Of a DNA stretch of 64,000 nucleotides, positions 1 through 8,124 are shown in pieces. The translations under genes were made by a program, and so were the position numbers. Location of the stretch: the NCBI RefSeq assembly GCF_030159095.1, contig NZ_BRXS01000004.1:115673-179672 (forward strand), written 5' to 3'. Each line of letters starts with the position of its first letter. The first letter of the stretch is position 1. Source of the stretch: Roseisolibacter agri (GTDB taxonomy: Bacteria; Gemmatimonadota; Gemmatimonadetes; Gemmatimonadales; Gemmatimonadaceae). The notes beneath the pieces were generated by a model, which worked only from the letters and a program-made list of their open reading frames with translations, was not told the origin of the DNA and searched no databases.

Positions 1-979
1 AGTCGCGGTACATGACCTTCTTCACCGCCGCGATCGTCTTCGGCACGTCCGGCTTCGCGGCGCGCTCCAGCTGCTTCGCGTAGGGCATCGGGACGTCCTC
101 CTGGTGCACGCGCAGCACCGGCGCGTCCAGGTGGTCGAAGCAGTCGCGCTGCACGTTGTCGACCACCTGCGCGCCGACGCCGGCCAGCTCCCAGCCCTCC
201 TCGAGGACCACGCAGCGGTTCGTCTTGCGCACGCTGGCGTAGATCGCCTCGGTGTCCATCGGGCGCAGCGTCCGCAGGTCGACGACGTCGGCGCGGATCC
301 CCTCCTTCGCCAGCTGGTCGGCGGCCTGCATCGCCACCAGCGCCATCTTCCCCCACGTGATGATCGACACGTGGTCCCCCTCGCGCTTCAGGTCCGCCTT
401 GCCGAGCGGGATGACGTACTCCTCCTCGGGCACCTCGCCCTTGGTGTTGTACAGCATCTCGCCCTCGAGGAAGCACACCGGGTTGTCGTCGCGGATGGAG
501 GCCTTGAGCAGCCCCTTCGCGTCGTACGGCGTGCCCGGCGCGACGACCTTGAGCCCCGGGATGTGGGCGAGCCAGCTCTCCCACGCGGTCGAGTGCTGCG
601 CCGCGAGCTGCAGCGCGGCGCCGTTGGGCCCGCGGAACACCATCGGGCAGTTGAACTGCCCGCCGGACATGTAGAGCGACTTGGCGGCGACGTTCACCAC
701 CTGGTCGATCGCCAGCAGGGCGAAGTTCCAGGTCATGAACTCGATGACGGGGCGCAGCCCCACCATCGCGGCGCCGACGCCGACGCCCGCGAAGCCGAGC
801 TCCGTGATGGGCGTGTCGACGACGCGCATCTCGCCGAACTCCTGCAGCAGGCCCTTCGAGACCTTGTACGCGCCGTTGTAGACGGCGACCTCCTCGCCCA
901 TCAGGAAGACGCGGTCGTCGCGCTGCAGCTCCTCGCGCAGCGCCTGGTTCAGCGCGTCGCGGTACGTGATGACTGGCAT
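1..979 (-). CDS. pdhB: Pyruvate dehydrogenase E1 component, beta subunit (3' end outside window)
   Basis: Beta subunit of the thiamine-diphosphate E1 enzyme that decarboxylates pyruvate and passes the acetyl group to the lipoyl arm of E2. The minus strand reads MPVITYRDALNQALREEL from an ATG at 979 and stays open to the window edge, about 326 residues. Family landmarks are GEEVAVYNGAYKVSKGLL, DTPITELGFAGVGVGAAM and a C-terminal transketolase region with VVDLRTLRPMD and LEEGWELAGVGAQV. It follows pdhA by 16 nt, so the two are co-transcribed. The stop codon and probably the E2 gene lie to the left of the window. A branched-chain 2-oxoacid E1 beta is the main alternative, but the alpha subunit and the neighbouring lipA favour pyruvate dehydrogenase. 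Confidence 0.93.
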   Translation of the reverse strand, partial: MPVITYRDALNQALREELQRDDRVFLMGEEVAVYNGAYKVSKGLLQEFGEMRVVDTPITELGFAGVGVGAAMVGLRPVIEFMTWNFALLAIDQVVNVAAKSLYMSGGQFNCPMVFRGPNGAALQLAAQHSTAWESWLAHIPGLKVVAPGTPYDAKGLLKASIRDDNPVCFLEGEMLYNTKGEVPEEEYVIPLGKADLKREGDHVSIITWGKMALVAMQAADQLAKEGIRADVVDLRTLRPMDTEAIYASVRKTNRCVVLEEGWELAGVGAQVVDNVQRDCFDHLDAPVLRVHQEDVPMPYAKQLERAAKPDVPKTIAAVKKVMYRD

Positions 980-995
980 GAGTGCGTCCGGCGGG

Positions 996-2051
996 TCAGG
1001 AGGTGGTGTCGACGTACACGTCCTCGTACAGCGCCTCGAGCGGCGGCTCCGGGCTCGCGTCCGCGAAGTCCCACGAGTCCTGCACGATGGCCTTGATCTC
1101 GTCGTCGAGCGCGTGCACCTCGTCGTCCGTGATCTGCCCGGCGTCCTGCATGTGCGCGCGCAGCAGCGCGATCGGGTCGCGCTTCAGGTACTCGTCCAGC
1201 TCCGCCTTGGTGCGGTAGGTGCCGCTGACCGCGTCGGACATCGAGTGGCCCATGAAGCGGTACGTGCGCACGTCGATGAGCGTCGGCAGCTGCTCCTTGC
1301 GCGCGCGCTCGATCGCCTCGCCGACCGTCTTGCGCACGGCGAAGATGTCCTGCCCGTCGCAGAAGTCGCGGTGCATGTTGTACGCGGCGCCGCGCTCGTG
1401 GATGTCGTGGATCGCGCTCGCGCGCTCCAGCGCCGTGCCCATGCCGTAGCGGTTGTTCTCGATCAGGAACACGCACGGCAGCTTCCACAGCGACGCCATG
1501 TTCAGCGCCTCGTGGAAGGCGCCGGTGTTCACGACCGACTCGCCCATGAAGCAGACGATGACCTGGTCGCCGCCGCGGTACTTGATCGCGAAGCCGACGC
1601 CGGTCGCGATGGGCACGTGCCCGCCCACGATCCCGTGGCCGCCGAGGAAGTTCGTGTTGCGGTCGAAGATGTGCATCGACCCGCCCTTGCCGCGCGAGCA
1701 CCCGTCGATGCGCCCGAACAGCTCGGCCATCACGCTGCGCGGCGTCATGCCGCGCGCCAGCGCCTGGCCGTGGTCGCGGTACGTCGTGATGACGTAGTCG
1801 TCGGGGCGCAGCAGCGAGAGGCTGCCGGTGCTGACCGCCTCCTGCCCGATGTAGAGGTGGCAGAAGCCACCGATCTTGCCGATGGCGTACGCCTCGGCGC
1901 ACCGCTCCTCGAAGCGGCGCTGCAGCAGCATCGAGCGCAGGAGCTCGCGGTTCAGCGCCGTCTCGTCGTCGGCGGGCCCGTTGGCGACGGCGGTGGCGCC
2001 GTTCTGCCCGGGGGCCGCGGGCCGCGCGTCGGCCTTCTTCTTGGTGGCCAT
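996..2051 (-). CDS. pdhA: Pyruvate dehydrogenase E1 component, alpha subunit
   Basis: 351-residue alpha subunit that binds thiamine diphosphate and Mg in the E1 heterotetramer. The TPP motif is visible as GD at 161-162 followed by VIVCFMGESVVNTGAFHEAL, ending in the NN of FLIENNRYGMGT. The conserved loop YRFMGHSMSD is present, as is GGHGIVGGHVPIATG around 138-151. The first 25 or so residues (Lys/Ala/Pro-rich, after MATKKKADARP) are not conserved. ATG at 2051 is the first start after the lipA gene and has no recognisable Shine-Dalgarno; the leader is pyrimidine-rich. It lies between lipA (93-nt gap) and pdhB (16-nt gap), transcribed lipA to pdhA to pdhB. Confidence 0.95.
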   Translation of the reverse strand: MATKKKADARPAAPGQNGATAVANGPADDETALNRELLRSMLLQRRFEERCAEAYAIGKIGGFCHLYIGQEAVSTGSLSLLRPDDYVITTYRDHGQALARGMTPRSVMAELFGRIDGCSRGKGGSMHIFDRNTNFLGGHGIVGGHVPIATGVGFAIKYRGGDQVIVCFMGESVVNTGAFHEALNMASLWKLPCVFLIENNRYGMGTALERASAIHDIHERGAAYNMHRDFCDGQDIFAVRKTVGEAIERARKEQLPTLIDVRTYRFMGHSMSDAVSGTYRTKAELDEYLKRDPIALLRAHMQDAGQITDDEVHALDDEIKAIVQDSWDFADASPEPPLEALYEDVYVDTTS

Positions 2052-2144
2052 GGGGAAGGGAGAGAGGAGCGGGAGCAGCAGGTGGTCGGGAGGTCGCAGA
2101 GACCCCTCACGGGCGAATGCCCGCTCGGGGGGCAGGCGGCGGCG

Positions 2145-3053
2145 TCACACGCCCGCGGCCTGCACCTGCTCCCACGCGTGATAGCTGGAGCGCACGAGCG
2201 GGCCGCTCTCGACGTGCCGGAAGCCGAGCGCCATGCCGATCTCGTAGAACCAGCGGAACTCGGCGGGGGTGACGTAGCGGTCCAGCGCCACGTGCCCGTC
2301 GGACGGGCGCAGGTACTGGCCCAGGGTGAGGATGTCCACGTCCACCGCGCGCAGGTCCTTCATCACCTGCACGACCTCCTCGTTCGTCTCGCCCATGCCG
2401 AGGATGATCCCCGTCTTGGTCGGGATGTGCGGGGCGAGGCGCTTGGCGGTGCGGAAGATCTCCATCACGCGCGCGTACCGGCCGCCGGGGCGGCACTTCT
2501 TGTACAGGCGCGGGACGGTCTCGGTGTTGTGGTTGTAGATGTCCGGCTCCGCCTCCAGCACGGCGCGGATCGAGTCCTCCTTCCCCTGGAAGTCGGGGAC
2601 GAGCACCTCGACCGACGCGTCCGGGAGCCGGCCCTTGATCTGCCGGATGGTCTCCGCGAACGCCCACGCCCCGTAGTCGGGGAGGTCGTCGCGGTCGACG
2701 GAGGTCAGCACGACGTGGCGCAGCTGCATCTGGGCGCACGCCTCGGCCACGCGCTCGGGCTCCGCGGGGTCGAACTTGGGCGGGCGGCCGTGGGCGACGG
2801 CGCAGTAGGCGCAGTTCCGCGTGCAGACGTCGCCGAGGATCATGAACGTCGCGGTGCCGTGCTCCCAGCACTCGCCGACGTTCGGGCAGTGGGCTTCCTC
2901 GCAGACCGTGTGCAGGTCCAGCTCGCGCATCATCTGCTTGAGCCGGAGGTAGTTCGGGCCGCCGGGCGCCTTCACCTTGAGCCACGACGGCTTCCGCTGG
3001 GGCAGCGGCTCCGCGCGGTGGCGACCCATGATCTGGTAGAGCGTCTCGGCCAT
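2145..3053 (-). CDS. lipA: Lipoyl synthase
   Basis: Radical-SAM enzyme that inserts two sulfurs into octanoyl groups on E2 and GcvH. The 302-residue protein has both cluster motifs: auxiliary cluster cysteines C51, C56 and C62 in CEEAHCPNVGEC, and the SAM cluster C77-x3-C81-x2-C84 in CTRNCAYC. The C-terminal RSSYHA carries the serine that ligates the auxiliary cluster in characterised LipA. Length and order match the family. It heads the lipA-pdhA-pdhB run, so the cofactor-making enzyme is co-expressed with an enzyme of a lipoyl-dependent complex. A TACCTT promoter element lies 68 nt upstream. Confidence 0.97.
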   Translation of the reverse strand: MAETLYQIMGRHRAEPLPQRKPSWLKVKAPGGPNYLRLKQMMRELDLHTVCEEAHCPNVGECWEHGTATFMILGDVCTRNCAYCAVAHGRPPKFDPAEPERVAEACAQMQLRHVVLTSVDRDDLPDYGAWAFAETIRQIKGRLPDASVEVLVPDFQGKEDSIRAVLEAEPDIYNHNTETVPRLYKKCRPGGRYARVMEIFRTAKRLAPHIPTKTGIILGMGETNEEVVQVMKDLRAVDVDILTLGQYLRPSDGHVALDRYVTPAEFRWFYEIGMALGFRHVESGPLVRSSYHAWEQVQAAGV

Positions 3054-3120
3054 CGGTGGGGCGGGGCAGGGGACGGCCGGTCACCCGCGACAGGAAACGC
3101 GAGAGGGGATCGGCGCGAGA

Positions 3121-3126
3121 AAGGTA
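3121..3126 (-). promoter_or_regulatory. Putative -10 element of lipA (TACCTT)
   Basis: Reads TACCTTTC on the minus strand, 68 nt before the lipA ATG, in the only non-coding stretch between lipA and the divergent gene at 3329. It matches the TA[G/C]CTT element seen before many genes in this window. No clear -35 box is visible. Confidence 0.4.
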
Positions 3127-3328
3127 GGCGGCGGGCTAGCAGGGGGGTAGCGGACGTAACCGTTCATCGCCAGATAACCGGAACGCGCAACGCCCCGGCC
3201 CGCCGCGCGTACTCCGCGCGTACGCGCGGCTGGAGACGCCGCACCTCGTCCGTTCCGGGCGAAACCCTCGCCCCGCCCGCGCCGTAGAGTCGCCAGCACC
3301 CCACCCGGCTCACTCGGAGACCCGCCCC

Positions 3329-3550
3329 ATGCTGCGTACCGTCTTCACCATCGGCCTCTTCGCCGTCCTCGGCGTCATCGCCCTGAAGCTGGTCTTCGGC
3401 GCCTTCGGCACGCTCGTCGGCCTCTTCCTCTGGCTCGCCTGGCTCGCCCTCAAGGTCGCTCTCGTCGGCTTCGTGATCTACTTCATCGTCCGGCTCGTCA
3501 GCCCGGACACCGCGCGCCGCTGGCGCGAGCGCTTCGGGAACGACGTCTGA
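3329..3550 (+). CDS. Small two-helix membrane protein, unknown function
   Basis: 73 residues, mostly hydrophobic. One membrane segment covers about residues 5-25 (TIGLFAVLGVIALKLVFGAF) and a second about 28-55. They are followed by a short basic tail, RRWRERFGNDV, which should be cytoplasmic. There is no enzymatic motif. The gene stands alone, divergent from lipA, and is followed directly by two strong hairpins. I do not recognise a function; it could be a membrane-stress or small accessory protein. Strong coding character (third-position G/C) and a clean ATG support it being real. Confidence 0.7.
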   Translation: MLRTVFTIGLFAVLGVIALKLVFGAFGTLVGLFLWLAWLALKVALVGFVIYFIVRLVSPDTARRWRERFGNDV

Positions 3551-3555
3551 GCGCG

Positions 3556-3592
3556 GCGGGGGAGCGGCGCGCCGGTCGCGCCGCTCCCCCGC
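3556..3592. terminator. Perfect 16-bp hairpin after the 3329 gene
   Basis: Arms 3556-3571 and 3577-3592 are perfectly complementary around a 5-nt loop (ccggt). It starts 6 nt after the stop codon of the small membrane protein. There is no T-tract, as is common for terminators in very GC-rich genomes. Confidence 0.7.
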
Positions 3593-3619
3593 ACGCGGGG
3601 TGCCCAGGACTCACGAAAC

Positions 3620-3672
3620 GAACGCACGCGGGGGGCGGAAGCCAGATCGGCTTCCGCCCCCCGCGTGCGTTC
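3620..3672. terminator. Perfect 24-bp hairpin between convergent genes
   Basis: Arms 3620-3643 and 3649-3672 match over all 24 bases with a 5-nt loop (agatc). It sits between the gene ending at 3550 (+) and the gene ending at 3699 (-), so it can serve both directions. Two perfect hairpins in a 148-nt gap is unusually strong. Confidence 0.7.
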
Positions 3673-3698
3673 TGGCCTGCGCTCGCCGCGCCCGTCCG

Positions 3699-4553
3699 TC
3701 AGCGGCCGGCCGCCTCGGCGCCCCCGGCGGCGTGCGACTTCAGGTACATGTTCAGCGACCCGAACGAGAGCGACGACTTCATCTGCAGCACCACGCGCCG
3801 CTCGTCGTCCGACAGCCACACCTCGGCCTTCCCGTTCTCCGAGAAGATCCCCTTCGTCTTGAACGACGGCTGCACGACGATCGCGTCGAACGTCCCCGCC
3901 GGCACCTTCACCTTCTCGCGGCGCAGCACGCGGATCCGCACGGGGTTCCGGTCCGGCTTGAAGTAGCGGTGCAGCTCGTACACGTCGCCGACCTTCAGCG
4001 GCAGCGTGCGCACGAAGAAGAGGAAGGAGCCGTCGTCCAGCGGCTGCGCCACGGAGGGCTGCTCCTCGCCGTCGGCCTCGCGGTAGACCGTGCGCTCGGG
4101 GAAGATCTCGTAGCGCACCTCGCGGTCGCTGCGCCCCTCCTCCTGGTCCTTCACGAAGCGCAGCGACGCCAGGGTCCGCGCGTCGAACCAGCTCTCGAGG
4201 ACGTCGTTCACCTTGTAGAAGAAGGTGCCGCCGGTCACCCGGAAGCGGGTGTGCCACGCCTCGCGGCCACGGACGTTGTCGAGCTGCACGACCTCGATCG
4301 AGCCGTTGCCGACCTTCAGCTTCCCGAAGCGCACCTCGTACTGCGAGCGCTCGCCCACGCGCCACGGCACCTCGGCCCGCTCACCCGCCTCCGCCGGCTG
4401 CTGCCCGCCGGCCGCGCGCGTCGCCACGGCCGGCACCGGCGCCGCCGGCGTCTGCACGGCCGCCGCGGGGACGGCAATCAGCGCCGCGCCGACCAGCACG
4501 CCCCGCGCGAGGGCGAGCGGGGGCGAGAGCAACCGGGACGGACGCGGGGACAC
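3699..4553 (-). CDS. DUF3108-type secreted protein
   Basis: 284 residues with an N-terminal signal region (RGVLVGAALIAVPAAAVQTP), an Ala/Pro linker, then a beta-rich domain from about residue 60. The domain reads WRVGERSQYEVRFGKLKVG and continues through VPAGTFDAIVVQPSFKTKGIFSENG to a lipoprotein-sorting-like end, VWLSDDERRVVLQMKSSLSFG. This order is typical of DUF3108 proteins, periplasmic proteins of unknown function with an MucB/LolA-like look. It lies 14 nt downstream of the glycosyltransferase gene on the same strand, so they are probably one operon. Confidence 0.8.
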   Translation of the reverse strand: MSPRPSRLLSPPLALARGVLVGAALIAVPAAAVQTPAAPVPAVATRAAGGQQPAEAGERAEVPWRVGERSQYEVRFGKLKVGNGSIEVVQLDNVRGREAWHTRFRVTGGTFFYKVNDVLESWFDARTLASLRFVKDQEEGRSDREVRYEIFPERTVYREADGEEQPSVAQPLDDGSFLFFVRTLPLKVGDVYELHRYFKPDRNPVRIRVLRREKVKVPAGTFDAIVVQPSFKTKGIFSENGKAEVWLSDDERRVVLQMKSSLSFGSLNMYLKSHAAGGAEAAGR

Positions 4554-4567
4554 GCGAGGGGCACTCC

Positions 4568-6301
4568 TCAGTCGGCGGCACGGTCGGGCTCCGGCGCACG
4601 CGGGGCCGCCACGCCCACGCCCGTCGCGGCTTGTGCTACCCCGCTCGACGGCTCCGTTCCGCCCTCGGAACCGCCCGGCCCCTCGCCAGCGCCGTCGCCG
4701 GCCCCCTCACCACCCGCGCGCTCGCCCCGGCCGCGCCCCCGGCGCCGGCGCCGACTGCGCTTCCGCGCGCGCCCCTCGGTCGCGCCCTCGGCGCCCTCGA
4801 GCTCGCCGTCGCCGCCCTCGTCGCTCCCCCCGTCGCCGCCAGCTTCGCCCGCGTCGTCGCGCTCGCTGCCCGGCGCCTCGCTCTCCGGCTCCGCGCCGTT
4901 CGCATCGAACGCCTCGGTCTCGCCCGCCGCCGCGGCGGCGCCGCCACCAGCCTTCTTCCGCCGGCGCCGGCGCGACCGCTTCCGTGTCCCCGCCGCCAGC
5001 GCCTCGTCGGCCGCATCTTCGGCCGCCTCGATGGCCGCCACGACGGGCGACACGCGCGGCTCCTCGACCTCCGACGCCATGTCCGCCCCCACCGACGTCT
5101 CCTCCGCGGCGGGGGCCGCCTCGCGCGGCGGCCGCTCCGGGCGCGCCGGACGCTCCCGACGCGGACGGGGCGGCTTCTCTGCCGCCGGCGCGGCAGCGGC
5201 GGCCTCCCCGGTCGCGGCCACCGCGGGCTCCGCCGGCCGCGCACTCTCGTCCCGCTTCGGCTTCGTGCGCTTGCGGGGCTCCGTCTCCGGCGCCCCCGCC
5301 GTCTCCCGCTTCGGGCGCTCGGGCCGCTCGGCACGCGCCGGCCGTTCGCCGCGCTCGGCGCGCTCCGGACGCTCGGGCCGCTCGGGCCGACGCTTGTCAC
5401 GCGCCGGTCGCCCGCCGCGCTCCTCGTCCCCGCGCGCGCCGCGCCCCGGCTCGGCGAGCGTCAGCGCGGAGACCGACCCGATCACGGCGACCTCGCGGTC
5501 GGGCATCCGCTCCGGCCCACGCTCGGCCGGCCGCTCGGGCCCCTTCTCGCCCACCCGCTCGCCCGCCGTCACCCGGCGCCCGCGCCGCCGCCACGCGTAC
5601 CCCGCCAGCTCGCGCAGCTCGCGCCACAGGTCGAGGCGTGAGGCGCGGGGGCGCAGGTCGTAGCGGCCGGGGAGATCGACGACGTCCACGCGGCGCGCGT
5701 ACGGCGTCACCGCCAGCGTGAAGTCCACGGTGGCGGACCACCCGGCGCCCTCGGCCAGCAGCGCGTCGCCGCGTGCCCGCGCCAGGTCGCGCAGCACCGA
5801 CACGCGCACCAGGCGGAAGCCGGTCACGAGGTCCTCGACCTCCGCCACCTTCACGAACGGCCGCAGCACCCACGGCGCCATCTGCCGCAGCCGGCGCTCG
5901 ACCGCGGGCTGCTCCGCGCTCGCGGGGCGGCGCCCCACGACGAGGTCCGCGCCGCCCTCGAAGCGCTTCGCCAGCTCCGGCAGGTCCTCGGGCCGGTCGG
6001 TGAAGTCGCCCTGCATCAGCACCACCGCGTCGCGCCTCGGATAGCGCGTGTGGGACACCACGTGGCGGCACAGCGCATCGACGGCGGCCGCGGTGCCACG
6101 CCGCCGCGGCGCGCGCAGCACGGTCAGCGGCAGCACGCGCCGGTAGGGCTCGAGCACCTCGGCCGTCTCGTCGTCGCTCCCGTCGTCGTACACGACCACC
6201 TCGTACTCGCGCGTGTACTCCTGCAGCACCGTGCGGATGCGCCAGAGGAGCACGCCGATCGTGGTCGCTTCGTTGTGGACGGGAATGCAGACGTAGAGCA
6301 C
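4568..6301 (-). CDS. Family 2 glycosyltransferase with a long Arg/Glu-rich tail
   Basis: 577 residues. Residues 1-215 are a GT-A fold of the dolichyl-phosphate-mannose-synthase kind: CIPVHNEATTIG at the N-terminus, nucleotide-binding D39-D40 in YDDGSDD, acceptor-side MQGDFTDRPEDL near 96-107, and VTGFRLVRV. A UDP/GDP-sugar is the likely donor, with a lipid or protein acceptor. From about residue 245 the protein becomes a charged tail of over 300 residues, rich in Arg, Glu, Ala and Pro. It contains two strongly basic patches, KRSRRRRRKK and [14 protein letters not shown]. That tail is not part of the enzyme family and recalls RNase E-type RNA-binding scaffolds. The start is GTG at 6301, giving MLYVCIPVHN, the natural family start. 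Confidence 0.85.
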   Translation of the reverse strand: MLYVCIPVHNEATTIGVLLWRIRTVLQEYTREYEVVVYDDGSDDETAEVLEPYRRVLPLTVLRAPRRRGTAAAVDALCRHVVSHTRYPRRDAVVLMQGDFTDRPEDLPELAKRFEGGADLVVGRRPASAEQPAVERRLRQMAPWVLRPFVKVAEVEDLVTGFRLVRVSVLRDLARARGDALLAEGAGWSATVDFTLAVTPYARRVDVVDLPGRYDLRPRASRLDLWRELRELAGYAWRRRGRRVTAGERVGEKGPERPAERGPERMPDREVAVIGSVSALTLAEPGRGARGDEERGGRPARDKRRPERPERPERAERGERPARAERPERPKRETAGAPETEPRKRTKPKRDESARPAEPAVAATGEAAAAAPAAEKPPRPRRERPARPERPPREAAPAAEETSVGADMASEVEEPRVSPVVAAIEAAEDAADEALAAGTRKRSRRRRRKKAGGGAAAAAGETEAFDANGAEPESEAPGSERDDAGEAGGDGGSDEGGDGELEGAEGATEGRARKRSRRRRRGRGRGERAGGEGAGDGAGEGPGGSEGGTEPSSGVAQAATGVGVAAPRAPEPDRAAD

Positions 6302-6358
6302 GACTCTCCGGGGGTTCGCGCGCGTTCGCGCGTCCGGAAAGGGCCGGCGCGCGCGCGA

Positions 6359-6364
6359 AAGCTA
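6359..6364 (-). promoter_or_regulatory. Putative -10 element of the glycosyltransferase gene (TAGCTT)
   Basis: Minus strand reads CCTAGCTTTCGC, 57 nt before the GTG start at 6301. Same hexamer as upstream of gcvP, coaE, ligA and others. Confidence 0.4.
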
Positions 6365-6417
6365 GGGCGCGTCGGGTGGCCGCCGCCACCCGCGCCGACA
6401 CCCCTCGTGCCGCCTTG

Positions 6418-6444
6418 TTGGCACTCGAGCCCGGTGAGTGCCAG
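6418..6444. promoter_or_regulatory. CIRCE-like inverted repeat (HrcA operator candidate)
   Basis: TTGGCACTC, nine bases, then GAGTGCCAG. The CIRCE operator bound by the heat-shock repressor HrcA is TTAGCACTC-N9-GAGTGCTAA, so the left arm matches 8 of 9, the right arm 7 of 9, and the N9 spacing is exact. It lies between the divergent starts at 6301 (-) and 6579 (+), in a locally less GC-rich stretch. It is closer to the plus-strand gene's likely promoter region. Neither neighbour is a known chaperone gene. Confidence 0.5.
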
Positions 6445-6578
6445 CAACGCGTTGGGGCGCAAGCACTTGGCGCTTTCGTTGCGTTGGGATGCGGTCGATA
6501 CTGGAAGTGGAGAGCACCGCGCCCGGCGCGCATGCCGCGCCGGAGCCGGAGGACCAGTCGCGATTTGCGGAGGCCTGC

Positions 6579-7310
6579 ATGATCGTCGCGAACGTTCGGA
6601 GTCGGCTCGACCGGAAGGACGCCCAGCTCGCGGTGCGCCTGATCGCCCGCGACGACCGGGCCGCGCACGAGGAGGCCGAGCGGACGCTCGGCGACCGCGG
6701 GCTCGATCCGCTGCTCGACGACCCGCGCCTGCTGCGCGCCCTCATCGGGACCCGCTACGGCGTCTGCGCCTCGCTCCCCCTCTTCTGCTACGTCGTCGTG
6801 CGGCAGGCGCTGCGCGAGGTGGGCGAGGACGACCGCGCGCTGGCCGACTACGTCGCCGCGATCGTGCTGCACTTCGGGATGCGCGACCGCGCGATGCGCG
6901 TCGGCGAGGTGGACGACGAGCGCTACGACACCCTCGCGGCGCTGCTCGGCGCGGTCGACACGGTGGACGCGCGGCGCAGCTTCCTGGTGCGCGCGCACCT
7001 CGGCAACTACGCGCTCTGGCTCAGCGGGCTGTTCCCCGATCGCGTGGAGCACCTGCGCTGGCGGCGCGGCGGCCCGGACCTCGAGTACTACGAGGCGATG
7101 GGACGGCGCGGCTTCCAGCTGGCGGCAGACCATCGCCTCGCGGCGGAGCACGGGCTGCGCGGATTGTATGCCGCAGTCGGCGAGCGCTTCGGCGTGGTGC
7201 GATGCGCGCTCAACCGCGTGAGCGACCGGCTGCTCTTCCCCCATCACCACACGCCCGAGCGGCTGATGCGGCAGGTGCGCGACGACGTGCGCTACCGGCT
7301 CGCGAGCTGA
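6579..7310 (+). CDS. Conserved-looking hypothetical protein, largely helical
   Basis: 243 residues from ATG 6579, chosen because GGAGG lies 5 nt upstream (6569-6573). Longer in-frame readings from 6438 or 6489 run through the CIRCE-like repeat and lack coding character. The protein is soluble, with alternating charged helices such as VRSRLDRKDAQLAVRLIARDD, then RYGVCASLPLFCYVVVRQAL and a C-terminal HHHTPERLMRQV. There is no signal peptide or membrane segment, and I see no known catalytic motif. It is preceded by the CIRCE-like operator, which suggests stress control. I do not recognise the family. Confidence 0.7.
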   Translation: MIVANVRSRLDRKDAQLAVRLIARDDRAAHEEAERTLGDRGLDPLLDDPRLLRALIGTRYGVCASLPLFCYVVVRQALREVGEDDRALADYVAAIVLHFGMRDRAMRVGEVDDERYDTLAALLGAVDTVDARRSFLVRAHLGNYALWLSGLFPDRVEHLRWRRGGPDLEYYEAMGRRGFQLAADHRLAAEHGLRGLYAAVGERFGVVRCALNRVSDRLLFPHHHTPERLMRQVRDDVRYRLAS

Positions 7311-7540
7311 CGGCGCGCGACACGCGCGGCGGGCTTGCGGTGCGCGTGGCGGCGGGGTCGATTCCGTGAGCGGGTCAACCGTTGTGGAACGGCTCTTGTC
7401 ATACGGGAGCCGTCACCTCAGCCGTTGCCCGCGTGCCCGCCGCCGCCCTAACGTACGTCGCCCGCCCCATCCCGCCTCACGCTCCGCGCGCTCGCGCCGC
7501 GGATCGCTCCGGGCCCCGCGCGCCCTCCCGCCGCCCGCCG

Positions 7541-8122
7541 ATGTTCGAACAGCTCCGCGCCTCGTTCCGCGCGATGCTCGATGCCGCCCGCTCGCCCGAC
7601 GACCGGCGCGCCGTGCTCGCCGACATGAAGGACTCCGTCGTGCGCGCGCGCATGGGCATCGACGACCTGAAGCAGGGCGTCGCGCTCGCGCAGCGCCGCC
7701 TGGACGAGGGCCGCGCGGAGCTGGAGACGATCCGCCGCCGGCGCACGCTGGCCGCGAACGTCGGCGACACCGAGACGGTGAGCGTCGCGGACCGCTTCGA
7801 GGCGCTGCAGGCCGAGCGGGTGGGGGTGCTGGAGCGAAAGCTCGAGACGCAGCAGGCGGAGCTCGCCCTCGTCGAGCGCGAGGTGGCGGAGATGACGACG
7901 GACCTGCGGCGCGCGATGGACGGCGTGCCGCTGCGCGCGCCGGGCGAGCCGTCCGCGCGTGCGACCGAGGCGGCCGCGGCGGCGGAGGTGGACGACCTGC
8001 TCGACCCCCATGCCGGGCTGCGCGACGAGATCGACGCGCTGGGACGGCAGCAGACGCGCGTCTCCCGCGAGGCCGACGCCGACGCGCGGCTGGCGGAGCT
8101 CAAGCGCCGGCTGGGGAAGTAG
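7541..8122 (+). CDS. Coiled-coil protein, PspA-like in style
   Basis: 193 residues from ATG 7541 (MFEQLRASFRAMLDAARS). Almost the whole chain is helix with heptad character: LKQGVALAQRRLDEGRAELETI, then ERKLETQQAELALVEREV, and a final coiled coil ending in LAELKRRLGK. An Ala-rich linker lies near 135-150. The layout recalls PspA/IM30 or YbgF-type coiled-coil proteins, but it lacks the family's N-terminal amphipathic helix signature, so I do not assign it. It ends 2 nt before the start of the Omp85-like gene, so the two are translationally linked and may act together at the envelope. A longer in-frame start at 7382 is less likely. Confidence 0.7.
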   Translation: MFEQLRASFRAMLDAARSPDDRRAVLADMKDSVVRARMGIDDLKQGVALAQRRLDEGRAELETIRRRRTLAANVGDTETVSVADRFEALQAERVGVLERKLETQQAELALVEREVAEMTTDLRRAMDGVPLRAPGEPSARATEAAAAAEVDDLLDPHAGLRDEIDALGRQQTRVSREADADARLAELKRRLGK

Positions 8123-8124
8123 GG

